A stretch of 64,000 nt of DNA from a bacterium BMS3Bbin13 (GCA_002897735.1 BDTW01000025.1:62001-126000), one strand, 5' to 3'; positions 49,604 to 60,549 are shown, counted from the stretch's first letter. The notes: generated by a model not told the origin, from the letters alone. Translations and numbers: made by a program.

Positions 49604-50797
49604 ATGGACTCAGACCAGTCGGAGGACTATCGGTTCGAGACCCTGGCGGTGCGCGCCGGGCAGGTGCGCACCGGTGAGGGCGAGCACTCCGAGCCGATTT
49701 TCCCCACCTCCAGCTTCGTGTTTGCGAGCGCGGCCGAGGCGGCGGCGCGCTTCTCGGGCGCCGTCCCGGGCAACATCTACTCGCGCTTCACCAATCCGAC
49801 CGTGCGCACCTTCGAGCGCCGCCTCGCGGCCCTCGAGGGCGGTGAGTGCAGTGTCGCCACCGCCTCGGGCATGGCGGCGATCCTGTCCACCTGCATGGGT
49901 CTGCTCAAGGCCGGGGATCACGTGGTCTCCTCGCGCAGCGTCTTCGGGAGCACCACGAGCCTCTTCAACACTTATCTGCAGCGGTTCGGGGTGGCGGTCG
50001 ACTACGTGGCGCTGACCGATCCGGGTGCCTGGGAGCGGGCGCTGCGGCCCGCGACGCGGCTGCTGTTCCTGGAGACCCCGTCCAACCCGCTCACCGAGGT
50101 CGCCGACATCGCCGCGCTCGCCGACCTCGCACACCGGCACGGCGCGCTGCTCGCGGTCGACAACTGCTTCTGTACCCCGGCGCTGCAGCGACCCCTGGCC
50201 CTGGGGGCGGACTTGGTGATCCACTCGGCGACCAAGTATCTCGACGGGCAGGGGCGTTGCATGGGCGGCGCCGTGGTGGGGTCGCAGGAACTGGTCGGCA
50301 AGGAGGTGTTCGGATTCCTGCGCACGGCGGGCCCGAGCATGAGCCCGTTCAACGCCTGGGTGTTCCTCAAGGGGCTGGAGACCCTGGCGTTGCGTATGCG
50401 TGCGCACAGTGCCAACGCCCTCGATCTGGCACGTTGGCTGGAAGGGCATCCGCGCGTGCACCGCGTGCACTATCCGGGGCTCGCCTCACACCCGCAGCAC
50501 GAACTCGCGTGCCGCCAGCAGTCCGCCCCCGGCGGGATCGTCTCCTTCGAAGTGGTCGGCGGTCAGGCGGCGGCGTGGACCGTGGTCGATCGCACGCGCC
50601 TGGTCTCGATCACCGCCAACCTCGGGGATACCAAGACCACCATCACGCATCCGGCAAGCACCACGCACGCGCGGGTGGGCGCCGAGGCCCGGGCCGAGGC
50701 GGGTATCGGCGACGGCCTGCTCCGCCTGTCGGTGGGGCTCGAGGCGGTCGAGGACCTCGAGGCGGACCTGGATCGCGGGCTCGCGGCGCTCGGCTGA
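49604..50797 (+). CDS. metZ: O-succinylhomoserine sulfhydrylase
   Basis: 397-residue PLP enzyme of the Cys/Met metabolism family making homocysteine from O-succinylhomoserine and sulfide. The PLP lysine lies in DLVIHSATKYLDGQGR (K near residue 210). PIFPTSSFVFASAAEAAARF is the MetZ type start, rather than MetB or MetC. The normal neighbour purF lies 3.9 kb upstream. GAGGAGGA is 9 bases before ATG 49604. Confidence 0.95.
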   Translation: MDSDQSEDYRFETLAVRAGQVRTGEGEHSEPIFPTSSFVFASAAEAAARFSGAVPGNIYSRFTNPTVRTFERRLAALEGGECSVATASGMAAILSTCMGLLKAGDHVVSSRSVFGSTTSLFNTYLQRFGVAVDYVALTDPGAWERALRPATRLLFLETPSNPLTEVADIAALADLAHRHGALLAVDNCFCTPALQRPLALGADLVIHSATKYLDGQGRCMGGAVVGSQELVGKEVFGFLRTAGPSMSPFNAWVFLKGLETLALRMRAHSANALDLARWLEGHPRVHRVHYPGLASHPQHELACRQQSAPGGIVSFEVVGGQAAAWTVVDRTRLVSITANLGDTKTTITHPASTTHARVGAEARAEAGIGDGLLRLSVGLEAVEDLEADLDRGLAALG

Positions 50798-50806
50798 GGG
50801 TCGCAC

Positions 50807-52129
50807 GTGTCCCGGGACGCCTGCTTCGACGCCGAACGCCGACAGGTGCTTTCGGTCTACCGGGAGGCGTTGGCGGCGGTGCATGGAGGCGCCCGCGTGC
50901 GCGCCGCCTTGGAGCGCCGACCGCCGCCGTGCCCGGTCCACGTGGCGGCGGTGGGCAAGGCCGCCTGCGCGATGGCCGAAGGGGCCTTCGAGGCGCTCCG
51001 GCACGGAGTGCGCGCCGCCCTGGTCATTACCCGGCACGGCTACGGCGATCCGGTGCCGTGTCGCCGGCCCGGCGTGCACTGCCTGGAGGCCGGCCACCCC
51101 GTACCCGACGCGGACAGCCTGGTCGCCGGGCGCGCGCTGCTCGAGTTCCTCGACGCCATCCCTGCAGACCGTCGGCCGTTGCTGCTGATCTCCGGCGGGG
51201 CATCGAGTCTCGTCGAGCGGCCGCCCGCCGGTGTGACGTTGGCCGATCTGGCCCGCCTGAACCATTGGCTGCTCGGTAGCGGCCTGGACATCCGGTGCAT
51301 GAACCGGGTGCGCTGCGCGGTCTCGACGATCAAGGGCGGGCGCCTGGCGGCGCGCCTGGGCGCGCGCGCCGCGATGGTACTGCTGATCTCCGATGTGCGC
51401 GGCGACGATCCCGCGGTGATCGGTTCCGGGTTGGCTGCTCCGGGTGCCTGTGAGGGTCCGCTGCCGAGTGTGACCCCGGCGTGGGTGCGTGCCCTGGCGG
51501 CCCGTGCGCCGCCCGCGCCGCGTCCACACGACCCGGCCTGCGAGGGGCTGGAGGTGCACGTGGTGGCGCGGCTCGCCGATGCCCTGGAGGCCGCCGCGGC
51601 GGCGGCGCGCGGGCTCGGCGCGCCGGTCCACCGATATCCCGAATTCGTCGCCGGCGACCCGTGCGAGGCCGGGCGTGCGTTCGCAAGGCGGCTGCGGACC
51701 GGCGCGCCGGGTTTCCACATCCGGGGCGGGGAACCCACGCCGGCGCTCCCGCCCCATCCGGGGCGCGGCGGGCGCTGTCAGTCGCTCGCGCTCGCCGCGG
51801 CGCTGGAACTGCAAGGTGAGGAGGGTGTGGTGTTTCTGGCCGCGTCGACCGACGGCAGCGACGGCCCAGGAGAGGACGCCGGTGCCCTGGTCGACGGCGG
51901 CACGGTGGCGCGCGGGGTGTCGGCCGGCTACGATCCGATGCACTGTCTCGCGGGCGCCGATGCGGGGTCGTTCCTGGAGGCGGCCGGGGATCTGATCCAG
52001 ACCGGGCCGACCGGCACCAACGTCATGGACCTGTTCATCGGCTGGAAGCGCGGGCCGGCGGGGGATCGGCCCCTCTCCGGCGGTGTCGGTCGGGCAAGCC
52101 CTGCCCTACGGGGAGGCGATTGCCCGTAG
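50807..52129 (+). CDS. Glycerate 2-kinase (GckA/TtuD, MOFRL type)
   Basis: 440 residues. An N-terminal DUF4147 domain (VAAVGKAACAMAEGAFEAL; ISGGASSLVERP) and a C-terminal MOFRL domain (LAASTDGSDGPGEDAGALVDG; TGPTGTNVMDLFI) give this family. The reaction is ATP-dependent phosphorylation of glycerate. GTG 50807 begins 10 bases after metZ. The C-terminus is odd: after DLFIGWKRG it runs on for about 29 residues through REP copy 52085-52109, and its TAG stop (52127-52129) is the TAG inside the GTAGGG end of the next REP copy. The tail is therefore repeat-derived. Confidence 0.88.
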   Translation: MSRDACFDAERRQVLSVYREALAAVHGGARVRAALERRPPPCPVHVAAVGKAACAMAEGAFEALRHGVRAALVITRHGYGDPVPCRRPGVHCLEAGHPVPDADSLVAGRALLEFLDAIPADRRPLLLISGGASSLVERPPAGVTLADLARLNHWLLGSGLDIRCMNRVRCAVSTIKGGRLAARLGARAAMVLLISDVRGDDPAVIGSGLAAPGACEGPLPSVTPAWVRALAARAPPAPRPHDPACEGLEVHVVARLADALEAAAAAARGLGAPVHRYPEFVAGDPCEAGRAFARRLRTGAPGFHIRGGEPTPALPPHPGRGGRCQSLALAAALELQGEEGVVFLAASTDGSDGPGEDAGALVDGGTVARGVSAGYDPMHCLAGADAGSFLEAAGDLIQTGPTGTNVMDLFIGWKRGPAGDRPLSGGVGRASPALRGGDCP

Positions 52130-52264
52130 GGCGGGTCTCGGCCCGCCGACAACTCCGATTCCGTAGGCACCTGTAGGGCGGGGCTCGCCCCGCCGGCAAC
52201 GCCGGGGATCCGATCCGGGTCGGTGCACGGCTCCGTAGCGTCGGCCGGGCGAGCCCCGTCCCTT
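52085..52264. repeat. REP-like cluster C (four 25-bp palindromes)
   Basis: Copies at 52085-52109 (reverse), 52126-52150 (forward), 52173-52197 (forward) and 52240-52264 (reverse, most degenerate), all of the GTAGGGCGGGG-CTCG-CCCCGCCGAC type. The cluster lies between the convergent ends of the glycerate kinase and lpxH, with its first copy inside the kinase gene. Confidence 0.85.
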
Positions 52265-52315
52265 GTGCAGGGGTAATCGGTCCTCGGTTCCCCCGCGTGC
52301 CTCGCTGCACTCAGC

Positions 52316-53059
52316 TCACCCGGACCCGTTCCCGGTGAGCGGCAGGGTCTCCGGGGTGAAGTCCCCGGCGCCCGCCGAGAGCACGTGCCCCTCGCGGTAC
52401 CAGTCCCCGAGCACGATCCGGGTCGCCGGCTCCCCGTCCAGGGTGAAGCGATGCACGCCGGGACGGTGCGTATGGCCGTGGATCATCGTGCGCACCCCGT
52501 GTGCGCGCATCACCCGCTCCACCTCACCGACGGTCACGTCCATGATCTCCCCGGCTTTGGCGCCGGTCGCGGCGCGGCTCTGTGCGCGCGCCGCCCGGAC
52601 GAGGGCTTGGCGTTCTTCGATCGGGCGCGCCAGGAACTCGCGGATCCATCGGTCGTTGCGCACCGTCGCGCGCCAGGCGATGTAGGCCTCGTCGTCGGTA
52701 CAGAGGGTGTCGCCATGCAGGAGCAGCACGCGTGTGCCGTACAGATCGAGGGGCGTGGGATCCGGGATCAGCCGGCAGCCGGTGAGCGCCTCGAGGTCCG
52801 CGCCCATCAGGAAGTCACGGTTGCCGGGCATCAGGTAGACCGGGGTCCCGGTCCCCGTCAATCGCCCCAGCGCGCCGAGGATGTCGCGGTTCTCCGGCGT
52901 GGGGTCGTCGTCGCCGGCCCAGGTCTCGAACAGGTCGCCGAGGACGTAGAGCGCGTCGCAACGAGTCGCTCGAGTGCGCAGAAACTCCAGGAACAGCGCC
53001 GTGATCCGGGGGCGCTCCGGGGTCAGGTGCAGATCGGAGATGAACAGCGTCTCCTGCAT
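52316..53059 (-). CDS. lpxH: UDP-2,3-diacylglucosamine diphosphatase
   Basis: 247-residue peripheral metallophosphoesterase that makes lipid X in lipid A synthesis. Calcineurin-like metal motifs: ISDLHL (D9, H11), GDLFETW (D41), PGNRDF (N80) and the later HGDTLCTDD and GHTHRPG. It lies 10 bp after ppiB on the same strand, a common pair. It shows that the organism makes LPS by the LpxH route. Confidence 0.95.
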   Translation of the reverse strand: MQETLFISDLHLTPERPRITALFLEFLRTRATRCDALYVLGDLFETWAGDDDPTPENRDILGALGRLTGTGTPVYLMPGNRDFLMGADLEALTGCRLIPDPTPLDLYGTRVLLLHGDTLCTDDEAYIAWRATVRNDRWIREFLARPIEERQALVRAARAQSRAATGAKAGEIMDVTVGEVERVMRAHGVRTMIHGHTHRPGVHRFTLDGEPATRIVLGDWYREGHVLSAGAGDFTPETLPLTGNGSG

Positions 53060-53069
53060 GACGCGGTGA

Positions 53070-53588
53070 TCAGGCCCCGGTTTCGGGTTCCGGTTCCTCT
53101 TCCACTTCGACGCGTTCGATCACCACGTCCTCGGTGGGGACATCCTGATGGCCGGCGCGCGAGCCGGTGGCGAGCGATTCTATGGCGCGGACCACGTCCA
53201 TGCCGTCCATGACTCGGCCGAATACGCAGTATCCCCACCCGGCCGGGGTCGACGCGGTATGGTCCAGGAAGACGTTGTCGGCGACATTGATGAAGAACTG
53301 GGCGGTGGCCGAATGCGGATCCTGGGTGCGCGCCATGGCCACTGTCCCGGTGCGGTTGCTCAGACCGTTGTCGGCCTCGTTGTGGATCGGCGCGTGGGTG
53401 TCCTTGGCGTGCATGTCCGGCTCCAGTCCTCCGCCCTGGACCATGAATCCGCGGATCACACGATGGAGCAGGGTGCCCTCGTAGAATCCCTCGCGTGCGT
53501 AGCGGACGAAGTTCGCCGCCGTCTCCGGCGCGCGCTTGTGGTCCAATTCGATGGCGATGGTGCCATGGTTGGTGTGAAGATAGATCAT
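53070..53588 (-). CDS. ppiB: Peptidyl-prolyl cis-trans isomerase, cyclophilin B type
   Basis: 172-residue cytoplasmic cyclophilin. Catalytic core: [13 protein letters not shown]-like [14 protein letters not shown] and [11 protein letters not shown], with [14 protein letters not shown] after. No signal peptide, so PpiB rather than PpiA. An acidic tail (EVEEEPEPE) extends past the fold. Operon with lpxH. Confidence 0.95.
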   Translation of the reverse strand: MIYLHTNHGTIAIELDHKRAPETAANFVRYAREGFYEGTLLHRVIRGFMVQGGGLEPDMHAKDTHAPIHNEADNGLSNRTGTVAMARTQDPHSATAQFFINVADNVFLDHTASTPAGWGYCVFGRVMDGMDVVRAIESLATGSRAGHQDVPTEDVVIERVEVEEEPEPETGA

Positions 53589-53773
53589 GCGGATTCTTCC
53601 AGGGGGAGCGAATACTCATCATACTCGGCTCGGCCCGGCTTCCCAAAGACGCATTTGGCCGGTCCGGGCCTTTCCGCTACCATGATCGCCCGCGGCCGGC
53701 CCGCGCGCCGTGCCGTATAACGCCCCGGACAGATATCCCCGCCTCCGGCAGGGGACTTGGTAATCGCCCACGA

Positions 53774-55240
53774 ATGACCGCCCAGCCCGTGAGGACCCGT
53801 TTCGCCCCGAGCCCGACCGGGGCGCTGCATCCAGGTAACGTGCGCACTGCGCTGTTCAACGCGCTGCTCGCGCGCCGTGCCGGCGGCGTGTTCGTGTTGC
53901 GCATCGAGGATACCGATGCTACGCGCATCGAGGATACCGAGGCCGCTCGCGGCGGGGAGGACGCCGAGGCCGGTATCGAGGAGGATCTGCGCTGGCTGGG
54001 GCTGGAGTGGCAGGAGGGCCCGGGTACCGGCGGCGCCTTCGGCCCGTACCGCCAGTCGGAGCGCGGCGCCCACTATCGGGAGCAGTACCGGAGGCTGGAG
54101 GAGGCGGGACGCGCCTATCCGTGTTTCTGCACACCGCAGGAACTGGAACGGGCGCGCGCCGCGCAGCGGCAGGCCGGGCGCGCGCCGCGCTATCCCGGCA
54201 CCTGCGCGGCGCTGACGCCGCGCGAGGTCCGCGAGCGGCTGGAGAACGGGCAGCGCCCGGCGCTGCGCTTCCGGGTGCCGGAGGACGGCGTGGTGGCGTT
54301 CGATGACCTAGTGCGCGGCGCTCAGCGTTTCGCGGCCGGGGAGATCGGCGATTTCGTCATCCGGCGCGCCGACGGGACGCCGGCGTTCTTCTTCTGCAAC
54401 GCGGTGGACGACGCGCTGATGGAGATCACTCACGTGCTGCGCGGCGAGGACCACCTGAGCAACACGCCGCGTCAGATCCTGATCCTCGAAGCCCTCGGCC
54501 TGACGGCGCCGCGCTACGGCCATCTTCCGCTGCTGGTCGATGCGCAGGGGCGCCCGTTGTCGAAGCGGCGCGGCGCGCCCGGCGTGGGCGGGTTGCGCGC
54601 GGCGGGTTACCTGCCGGTCGCGGTGGTGAACCACTTGGCGCGGCTCGGCCACGCCTACAAGGACGACGCGCTGCTCGATCTCGATGTCCTGGCGCGCGGT
54701 TTCGATCCCGCCCGGATCGGGCGTGCGCCGGCGCGCTTCGAGGAGGCGCAGCTGCGGCGCCGGCAGAAGGAGGCGCTCGCGCGCCTGCCGGCCGACGCGC
54801 TGTGGGACTGGATGCGCCGCGCGCAGGTGGGCGCGGCATTGGAGGAACGAGTGCCGGCGTCGCGGACCCTGGCGTTCGCCGAGGCGGTGCGCAACAACAT
54901 CGAGTTGCCGGCCGACGCGCTGCACTGGGCGCAGCGCCTGTTCGCGGACCCGGCCCCCCCGGCCGTCGCCGAGGCGCGCGCGGCGATATGCGCGGCCGGG
55001 GAGAGTTTTTTCCGCGCCGCCCTCGAGGTGTCGGACACGTCGGCGGCGGCGGAATTCGCGACGTTTCGCGAGGCCCTGGGTCGGGCGTGCGGCGCACGTG
55101 GGCGTGCGCTGCTGCTGCCGCTGCGCGCGGCGCTCACCGGCGAGACGCACGGCCCGGAACTGGCGCGGATCTGGGAACTGATCGGCGTCGACGGCGTGCG
55201 GCGCCGGCTCGCCGCGGCGCTTGCGCTGTGTACCTCCTGA
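53774..55240 (+). CDS. gltX: Glutamyl-tRNA synthetase
   Basis: 488-residue class I aminoacyl-tRNA synthetase. [16 protein letters not shown] holds the HIGH motif as HPGN, where a hydrophobic residue is usual after His. The KMSKS equivalent is LSKRRGAP. After FVLRIEDTD, the segment IEDTDATR is repeated as IEDTEAAR by a 24-bp tandem duplication near 53903-53950. No second gltX is visible, so it is unclear whether this is the sole enzyme or a second, possibly discriminating copy. ATG 53774 gives the standard start. cysS follows 13 bp after. Confidence 0.92.
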   Translation: MTAQPVRTRFAPSPTGALHPGNVRTALFNALLARRAGGVFVLRIEDTDATRIEDTEAARGGEDAEAGIEEDLRWLGLEWQEGPGTGGAFGPYRQSERGAHYREQYRRLEEAGRAYPCFCTPQELERARAAQRQAGRAPRYPGTCAALTPREVRERLENGQRPALRFRVPEDGVVAFDDLVRGAQRFAAGEIGDFVIRRADGTPAFFFCNAVDDALMEITHVLRGEDHLSNTPRQILILEALGLTAPRYGHLPLLVDAQGRPLSKRRGAPGVGGLRAAGYLPVAVVNHLARLGHAYKDDALLDLDVLARGFDPARIGRAPARFEEAQLRRRQKEALARLPADALWDWMRRAQVGAALEERVPASRTLAFAEAVRNNIELPADALHWAQRLFADPAPPAVAEARAAICAAGESFFRAALEVSDTSAAAEFATFREALGRACGARGRALLLPLRAALTGETHGPELARIWELIGVDGVRRRLAAALALCTS

Positions 55241-55253
55241 AGGGACCGTCATC

Positions 55254-56639
55254 GTGCTGCACATCTACAACAGCCTGACCCGGAGCAAGGATCCGTTCGT
55301 TCCGATCGAGGCGGGGCGCGTACGCATGTATGTGTGCGGAATGACCGTCTATGACTACAGCCACATCGGCCACGCCCGGGTCCTGGTCGTCTTCGACGTG
55401 GTGGCGCGCTATCTGCGTGCGGCGGGCTACCGGGTCACGTATGTACGCAACATCACCGACATCGACGACAAGATCATCCGCCGGGCGCACGAGGCCGGGG
55501 TTGCGTTCGCGGAGCTGACGCACCGCTATATCGAGGCGATGCGCGAGGACGCCGCCGCCCTCGGCGTGCTGGCGCCGGACCATGAGCCGTGCGCCACCCG
55601 CCACATCGGCGAGATCCAGGCGATGATCGCGACGCTGCTCGAGCGGGGGTACGCCTACCGCGGCGGGAACGGCGACATCTACTACGACGTGAGCCGCTTC
55701 CCGGACTACGGCCGGCTCTCCGGGGAGCGCCTCGATGGGCTGCGCGCCGGGGCCCGCGTCGAGGTCGGCGAGGCCAAGGACGATCCCCTGGACTTCGTGC
55801 TCTGGAAGGCGGCCAAGCCGGGCGAGCCCAGTTGGGAGAGCCCCTGGGGGCCGGGGCGCCCGGGCTGGCACATCGAGTGTTCGGCCATGTCCACCGCCCA
55901 TCTCGGGCCGCACTTCGACATCCACGGCGGCGGCCAGGACCTGCGTTTCCCGCATCACGAGAACGAGATCGCCCAGTCCGAGGCGGCCACCGGGCGGCCG
56001 TTCGTCAACTACTGGATGCATGCCGGCTTCGTGCGCGTCAACGAGGAGAAGATGTCGAAGTCGCTCGGCAACTTCTTCACCATCCGCGAGGTCCTGGAGC
56101 GCTTTCCGGCGGAGGTGGTGCGCCTGTTCCTGCTCACCAGCCACTACCGCAGTCCGCTGAACTACGGGGAGGAACAACTGGAGGCCGCGCGCCTGGCGCT
56201 CGCGCGCCTGTATACCGCTCTGCGCGGGCTGCCGGGGGGCGCGGCCGACGATGGCTGCGGCACGTTCGAAGCGCGTTTCCACGCCGCCATGGAGGACGAC
56301 TTCAACACGCCAGAGGCGATCGCGGTGCTCTTCGGTCTGGCGCGCGAGATCAACCGGGTGCGCGCATCCGACGCCCAAGAGGCCGCGCGCCTGGGCGCCT
56401 GCCTGCGCGCACTGGGCGGCGTGCTCGGGCTGCTGCAGCGGGACCCGGACCGCGTCCTCCAGCAGGGTGCGCCCGCCGGTGCCTTGGACGACGCGGAGAT
56501 CGAGACCCTGATCCGTGAGCGTGCCGCGGCACGCCGGCGGCGCGACTGGTCCGCGGCGGACCGGGTCCGCGACCGTCTCCAGGAGGCGGGGGTGATCCTC
56601 GAGGACGGCGCCGGGGGTACCACTTGGCGCCGCGGCTGA
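55254..56639 (+). CDS. cysS: Cysteinyl-tRNA synthetase
   Basis: 461-residue class I synthetase. Zinc cysteine C28 and the HIGH motif lie in [28 protein letters not shown] and [11 protein letters not shown] hold further zinc ligands; KMSKSLGNF is the second signature. GTG 55254 gives [10 protein letters not shown], with AGGGA 9 bases upstream. ATG starts are not available nearby. Confidence 0.96.
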   Translation: MLHIYNSLTRSKDPFVPIEAGRVRMYVCGMTVYDYSHIGHARVLVVFDVVARYLRAAGYRVTYVRNITDIDDKIIRRAHEAGVAFAELTHRYIEAMREDAAALGVLAPDHEPCATRHIGEIQAMIATLLERGYAYRGGNGDIYYDVSRFPDYGRLSGERLDGLRAGARVEVGEAKDDPLDFVLWKAAKPGEPSWESPWGPGRPGWHIECSAMSTAHLGPHFDIHGGGQDLRFPHHENEIAQSEAATGRPFVNYWMHAGFVRVNEEKMSKSLGNFFTIREVLERFPAEVVRLFLLTSHYRSPLNYGEEQLEAARLALARLYTALRGLPGGAADDGCGTFEARFHAAMEDDFNTPEAIAVLFGLAREINRVRASDAQEAARLGACLRALGGVLGLLQRDPDRVLQQGAPAGALDDAEIETLIRERAAARRRRDWSAADRVRDRLQEAGVILEDGAGGTTWRRG

Positions 56640-56748
56640 CGAGCGCCCCGGTAAAGTTCCCTCAGTAACGGCCGCTGCCCGGCATAAGACCCGACCTGCG
56701 GCCCGCGATAACGGAACGAACCCGGCCGCCGTTCGAGGGAGCCGCCCC

Positions 56749-57162
56749 GTGACCGATCGCAACTTTCGTTTCTTGTTCGCCATCGCCCTGCTGGGCGCCC
56801 TCTACCTGGATTCGCAGGTGGCCCTGCGGATCCTGATCGGGCTGCTGTTCTTCGAAGGGGTGACCAACCGGCGGCTGTCCCTGCTCACGACGCGGATCCG
56901 CTACCGGGGGCGCACGCCGCCGTGTCGTATCTGTGATCTGACGGTTCGCGCAGCGGGCCCGCTCCTTCCCTTCGAGGCGGAGCGTGCCTGGCGGCTGATG
57001 ATGGGAACGACGCTCCTGCTCGCCTGCGAGGTGTTTCCGACGGCGCTATGGTTCTTCCCCTGGTTCATGGGCTTCGCGATTCTGGGCGCGGGTGTGAGCG
57101 GCGTCTGCCCGATACTCATGGGGTTGCAGTGGGCGGGATTCCGGTATCCGCCGTCGCCATGA
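56749..57162 (+). CDS. Small integral membrane protein, unknown
   Basis: 137 residues from GTG 56749. Hydrophobic segments at about 7-37, 85-104 and 105-125. A CxxC (PPCRICDL) sits in the hydrophilic middle. The last helix has GAGVSGVCPILMGLQW, a pattern reminiscent of DUF2892/YgaP-type C-termini (GxxGxCP). It overlaps the start of the GGDEF-EAL gene (ATGA), so the two are coupled and may work together at the membrane. No function is assigned. Confidence 0.7.
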   Translation: MTDRNFRFLFAIALLGALYLDSQVALRILIGLLFFEGVTNRRLSLLTTRIRYRGRTPPCRICDLTVRAAGPLLPFEAERAWRLMMGTTLLLACEVFPTALWFFPWFMGFAILGAGVSGVCPILMGLQWAGFRYPPSP

Positions 57163-59579
57163 GCCGCACCCCGGATCCGCCGCGCGCCGCGGGATCGGGT
57201 CTGCCGCCCGGCCTCCCGCTCAAGATCTCCGGGATCGTCTTCTGGGGCAGTCTGTTGGTGGGGCTGGCGATGGCCCTGGCCTCGCTGCACGGGTTGCAAG
57301 AACACCTCGCCTGGGAGTACCGGGCCTCGGCGGACAGTTTCGCCTACCGGATGCAGGGATTCCTGGGCGCCCACCCCGATGCCCTCTTCCCCGCGGTGCG
57401 GCGCGAAGCGCGTCGCCTGCGCGCCGAACTCGGCCTGCGGGGCGTGGACCTGAAACTCGGGGACCGGCAGGTGCGTCTCGGGAGCACGGGGGCGGGGCTG
57501 AAACCGCGCACGCGCCAGGTGCGCGACCCCGCCACCGGCCGGGTCCTGCAGATCCGGGTCTACGAGCCGGACCTGCAGCGCGTCGTCACCGCCACTCGCA
57601 AGCGGATGCTGATCGTCGGGGCCCTGTCGTTCCTGCTGCTGGGCATGATCCTCAAGTGGATACTCGAACGGGTGTTGAGCCGGCCGTTCCTGCGCATGGT
57701 CGAGACCGCGCGGCGTTTCTCGCGGGGCGAGACGAATCTGCGGTTGGACGAGCGGCGCAACGACGAGTTCGGGTTTCTCGCGCGGTTCATCAACCGCGCG
57801 CTCGATTATGTGCTGACGCAACAGGAGGAACTGCGCGAGGCGCTGGCTCGGGTGCGCCGGTCCGAGGCGGCATTGTTCCGGGAGAAGGAGCGCGCCGAGG
57901 TGACCCTGCACTCCATCGGCGACGCCGTCATCACCACCGACGGGGAGGGGCGCATCGACTACCTCAATCCGGTGGCGTTGCGGCTCACCGGCTGGCGTGC
58001 GGAGGAGATCGGCGGGCGCCCCATCGCATCGCTGATGCGTATCGTCGGCGAACACTCCGGGGAGGAGATTCCACATCCCGTCGTGCAGGCGCTGTGCGAG
58101 AACCGCATCGTGGAACTGCCCCCGCACAGCGTGCTGTTGTGCGCCGACGGGCACTCGTTCCCGATTGCCGACTCCGCGGCCCCCATCCATGACCGGCGGG
58201 GGCGGACGATCGGCGCGGTCATGGTGTTCCACGACGTGACCTACGCCCGCCGGCTCGAGCGCGAACTCTCCTACCATGCCTCACACGACGCACTCACCGG
58301 GTTGTGCAACCGCCGCCAGTTCGAACTCGTGCTGGAGCAGGCGTTGCAGGACGCCGTCTCCGGGGGCCGCGAACACGCCTTGTGCTACCTGGATCTCGAT
58401 CAGTTCAAGGTGGTCAACGATACTTGCGGGCACGGCGCAGGCGACGAACTCCTGCGTCAGCTCGCCGCCCGGCTCTCCGCCAAGGTGCGCGAGAGCGATA
58501 TGCTCGCGCGGCTCGGCGGCGATGAGTTCGGCGTGCTGCTCTATGGTTGCACCCCGCGGCGCGCCTATGCCATCGCCGAGGAGTTGCGCAACGTGATCCG
58601 CGAGTTCCGCTTCAGCCGCCGCGAGCACCGCTTCCAGGTGGGGGCCAGCATCGGCGTGGTCGCCATCAATTCCGGATCGGGCAGTGTCGCGGAGCTGCTC
58701 AGCGCGGCGGACGTCGCCTGCTACGCCGCCAAGGAGCGCGGTCGCAATCGCGTGCACGTCTATCAGACCGACGACCATGAGCTGCAGGAGCGTCGCGGCG
58801 AGATGCGCCTCGTCTCGCGGATCAACCGGGCCCTGCAGGAGGGGCGCTTCCGGCTCTTTGTCCAGGACACCGCCGGCCTGTCCGACGATGCCCGGCCGGG
58901 GTACCGCGAGCTGCTCGTGCGCCTCGTCGATCGCGACGGCGGATTGCTGCTTCCGATGTCTTTCATCCCGGCCGCCGAGCGTTACGGTCTGATGCCGTCG
59001 GTGGATCGGTGGGTGGTTGCGAACGCCTGCCGGCTGTTGGTGGAGGAGTCCGCGCGTGATTCCGAGGGTATCTGGGCGATCAACCTTTCCGGGCAATCGG
59101 TGTGTGACGAGGCGTTCCTGGAATACGTGATGCATACGGTTCGGGAGTCCGGCGTCGCACCGCAACGGCTGTGCTTCGAAATCACGGAGACCGCGACCAT
59201 CACCAATCTCGGGCATGCGACGCGGTTCATGAACGTGATGCACGGCATGGGCTGCCGGTTCGCCCTCGACGACTTCGGCAGCGGATTGAGTTCCTTCTGC
59301 TACCTGAAGCAACTCCCGGTCGACTACCTCAAGATCGACGGCGCCTTCGTGCGCGACATGGCCGAGGATCCGATCGACTATGCGATGGTGGAGGCGATCA
59401 ACCGCATCGGCCACGTCATGGGTATCCGCACCATTGCGGAGTTCGTGGAGGACGAGGCGGCCCTGAACGCGTTGCGGGGGCTGGGCGTGGACTATGCCCA
59501 GGGTTACTGGATCGCAGAGCCGCACCCCATGGCGGCGGATGACGCGGTCGCCGCGACCCGGGTTCCCGGACGCTGCTAG
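57159..59579 (+). CDS. Membrane GGDEF-EAL protein with HAMP and PAS domains
   Basis: 806 residues: TM1 (about 22-42), periplasmic region (43-148), TM2 (about 151-169), HAMP (about 170-222), coiled coil, PAS (about 248-360), GGDEF (about 375-535) and EAL (about 550-800). The diguanylate cyclase signature GGDEF is intact at 453-457. The EAL motif reads ELL at 584-586, keeping the catalytic glutamate, and NLSGQS, FEITET, DDFGSG and DYLKIDG are all present, so both activities are possible. It senses an external or redox signal and adjusts c-di-GMP, which FimX and the PilZ-like protein may read. Coupled to the small membrane protein. Its stop shares a CTAG with the convergent folD. Confidence 0.9.
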   Translation: MSRTPDPPRAAGSGLPPGLPLKISGIVFWGSLLVGLAMALASLHGLQEHLAWEYRASADSFAYRMQGFLGAHPDALFPAVRREARRLRAELGLRGVDLKLGDRQVRLGSTGAGLKPRTRQVRDPATGRVLQIRVYEPDLQRVVTATRKRMLIVGALSFLLLGMILKWILERVLSRPFLRMVETARRFSRGETNLRLDERRNDEFGFLARFINRALDYVLTQQEELREALARVRRSEAALFREKERAEVTLHSIGDAVITTDGEGRIDYLNPVALRLTGWRAEEIGGRPIASLMRIVGEHSGEEIPHPVVQALCENRIVELPPHSVLLCADGHSFPIADSAAPIHDRRGRTIGAVMVFHDVTYARRLERELSYHASHDALTGLCNRRQFELVLEQALQDAVSGGREHALCYLDLDQFKVVNDTCGHGAGDELLRQLAARLSAKVRESDMLARLGGDEFGVLLYGCTPRRAYAIAEELRNVIREFRFSRREHRFQVGASIGVVAINSGSGSVAELLSAADVACYAAKERGRNRVHVYQTDDHELQERRGEMRLVSRINRALQEGRFRLFVQDTAGLSDDARPGYRELLVRLVDRDGGLLLPMSFIPAAERYGLMPSVDRWVVANACRLLVEESARDSEGIWAINLSGQSVCDEAFLEYVMHTVRESGVAPQRLCFEITETATITNLGHATRFMNVMHGMGCRFALDDFGSGLSSFCYLKQLPVDYLKIDGAFVRDMAEDPIDYAMVEAINRIGHVMGIRTIAEFVEDEAALNALRGLGVDYAQGYWIAEPHPMAADDAVAATRVPGRC

Positions 59580-60433
59580 CCCGAGGGCGCGCGCTCGGCG
59601 GCCTCCAGCGTGTTGCGCAGCAGCACGGCGACGGTCATCGGGCCTACGCCGCCGGGTACCGGGGTGATCCAGCGGGCGCGCTCGCGCGCCGCGTCGAATT
59701 CCACATCCCCGGTCAGGCGCCCGTCGGCGTGCCGGTTCATACCCACGTCGATCACCGTCGCCCCCGGCTTGATCCACGCCCCGCGTACCAGCGCCGGCTT
59801 GCCCACCGCGACCACCAGGATGTCGGCCTCGGCGACGTGGTGCTCCAGATCCCGGGTGAAGCGGTGGCAGGTGGTCACCGTGGCCCCCGCCAGCAGCAGC
59901 TCCAGGGTCATGGGACGACCGACGATGTTGGAGGCGCCCACCACCACGGCGTGACGTCCCTTGTACGCCTCACCGGTATGGTCCAGGAGCAGCATGATCC
60001 CGCGCGGCGTGCACGGGCGCAGCAGCGGCACGCGCAACGCCAGGCGTCCGATGTTGTACGGATGGAAACCGTCCACGTCCTTGTCGGGCCGGATCCGCTC
60101 GATGACCGCCGCGCCGTCGATGTGGCGCGGGAGCGGCAGTTGTACCAGGATGCCGTCGATCTGCGGGTCGTCGTTCAGGTGTTCGACGAGGTCCAGCAGC
60201 GTCGTCTCGGAAGTATCCGCCGATAGGATGTGGGCCTGCGATACCACCCCCGCATCCTTACAGGCGCGGCGCTTGTTGCGCACGTAGACCTCCGAGGCGG
60301 GGTCGTTGCCGACCAGGACGACCGCCAGTCCCGGCGGGCGCAACCCGGCCCGCCCGCGCGCCAGGACCCGCTCGCGGACCTCACGCCGGATTCCGGCGGC
60401 GAGCGTCTTTCCGTCGAGCAGTTCAGCGGCCAT
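59576..60433 (-). CDS. folD: Methylene-THF dehydrogenase/methenyl-THF cyclohydrolase
   Basis: 285 residues from ATG 60433 ([14 protein letters not shown], aligned with E. coli MAAKIIDGKTIAQ). An ATG six codons upstream (60451) is possible. Motifs: [13 protein letters not shown] with the catalytic lysine, [30 protein letters not shown] (the NADP loop) and [12 protein letters not shown]. It interconverts one-carbon folates. The last four bases overlap the convergent GGDEF-EAL gene, with the palindrome CTAG serving both stop codons. Confidence 0.96.
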   Translation of the reverse strand: MAAELLDGKTLAAGIRREVRERVLARGRAGLRPPGLAVVLVGNDPASEVYVRNKRRACKDAGVVSQAHILSADTSETTLLDLVEHLNDDPQIDGILVQLPLPRHIDGAAVIERIRPDKDVDGFHPYNIGRLALRVPLLRPCTPRGIMLLLDHTGEAYKGRHAVVVGASNIVGRPMTLELLLAGATVTTCHRFTRDLEHHVAEADILVVAVGKPALVRGAWIKPGATVIDVGMNRHADGRLTGDVEFDAARERARWITPVPGGVGPMTVAVLLRNTLEAAERAPSG

Positions 60434-60549
60434 AGGCGGAGTCGGGTACATACTTAAGGGAGGCGCGGCATTTTCGCACGCTCCCCAACGCCAGACAAGG
60501 CGCAGCGTCTGCGGTCGCGGTGTGGAGGCGGCTCTGGTAGTATCCGGCG

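Noticed and set aside
52085-52264. Possible CRISPR array in the repeat cluster
   Set aside because: Repeats are palindromic 25-mers in both orientations with irregular spacing, and no cas genes are present; they fit REP elements.
53495-53773. Longer gltX reading from 53495
   Set aside because: The extension overlaps the divergent ppiB and its residues are not family-like; ATG 53774 gives the standard start.
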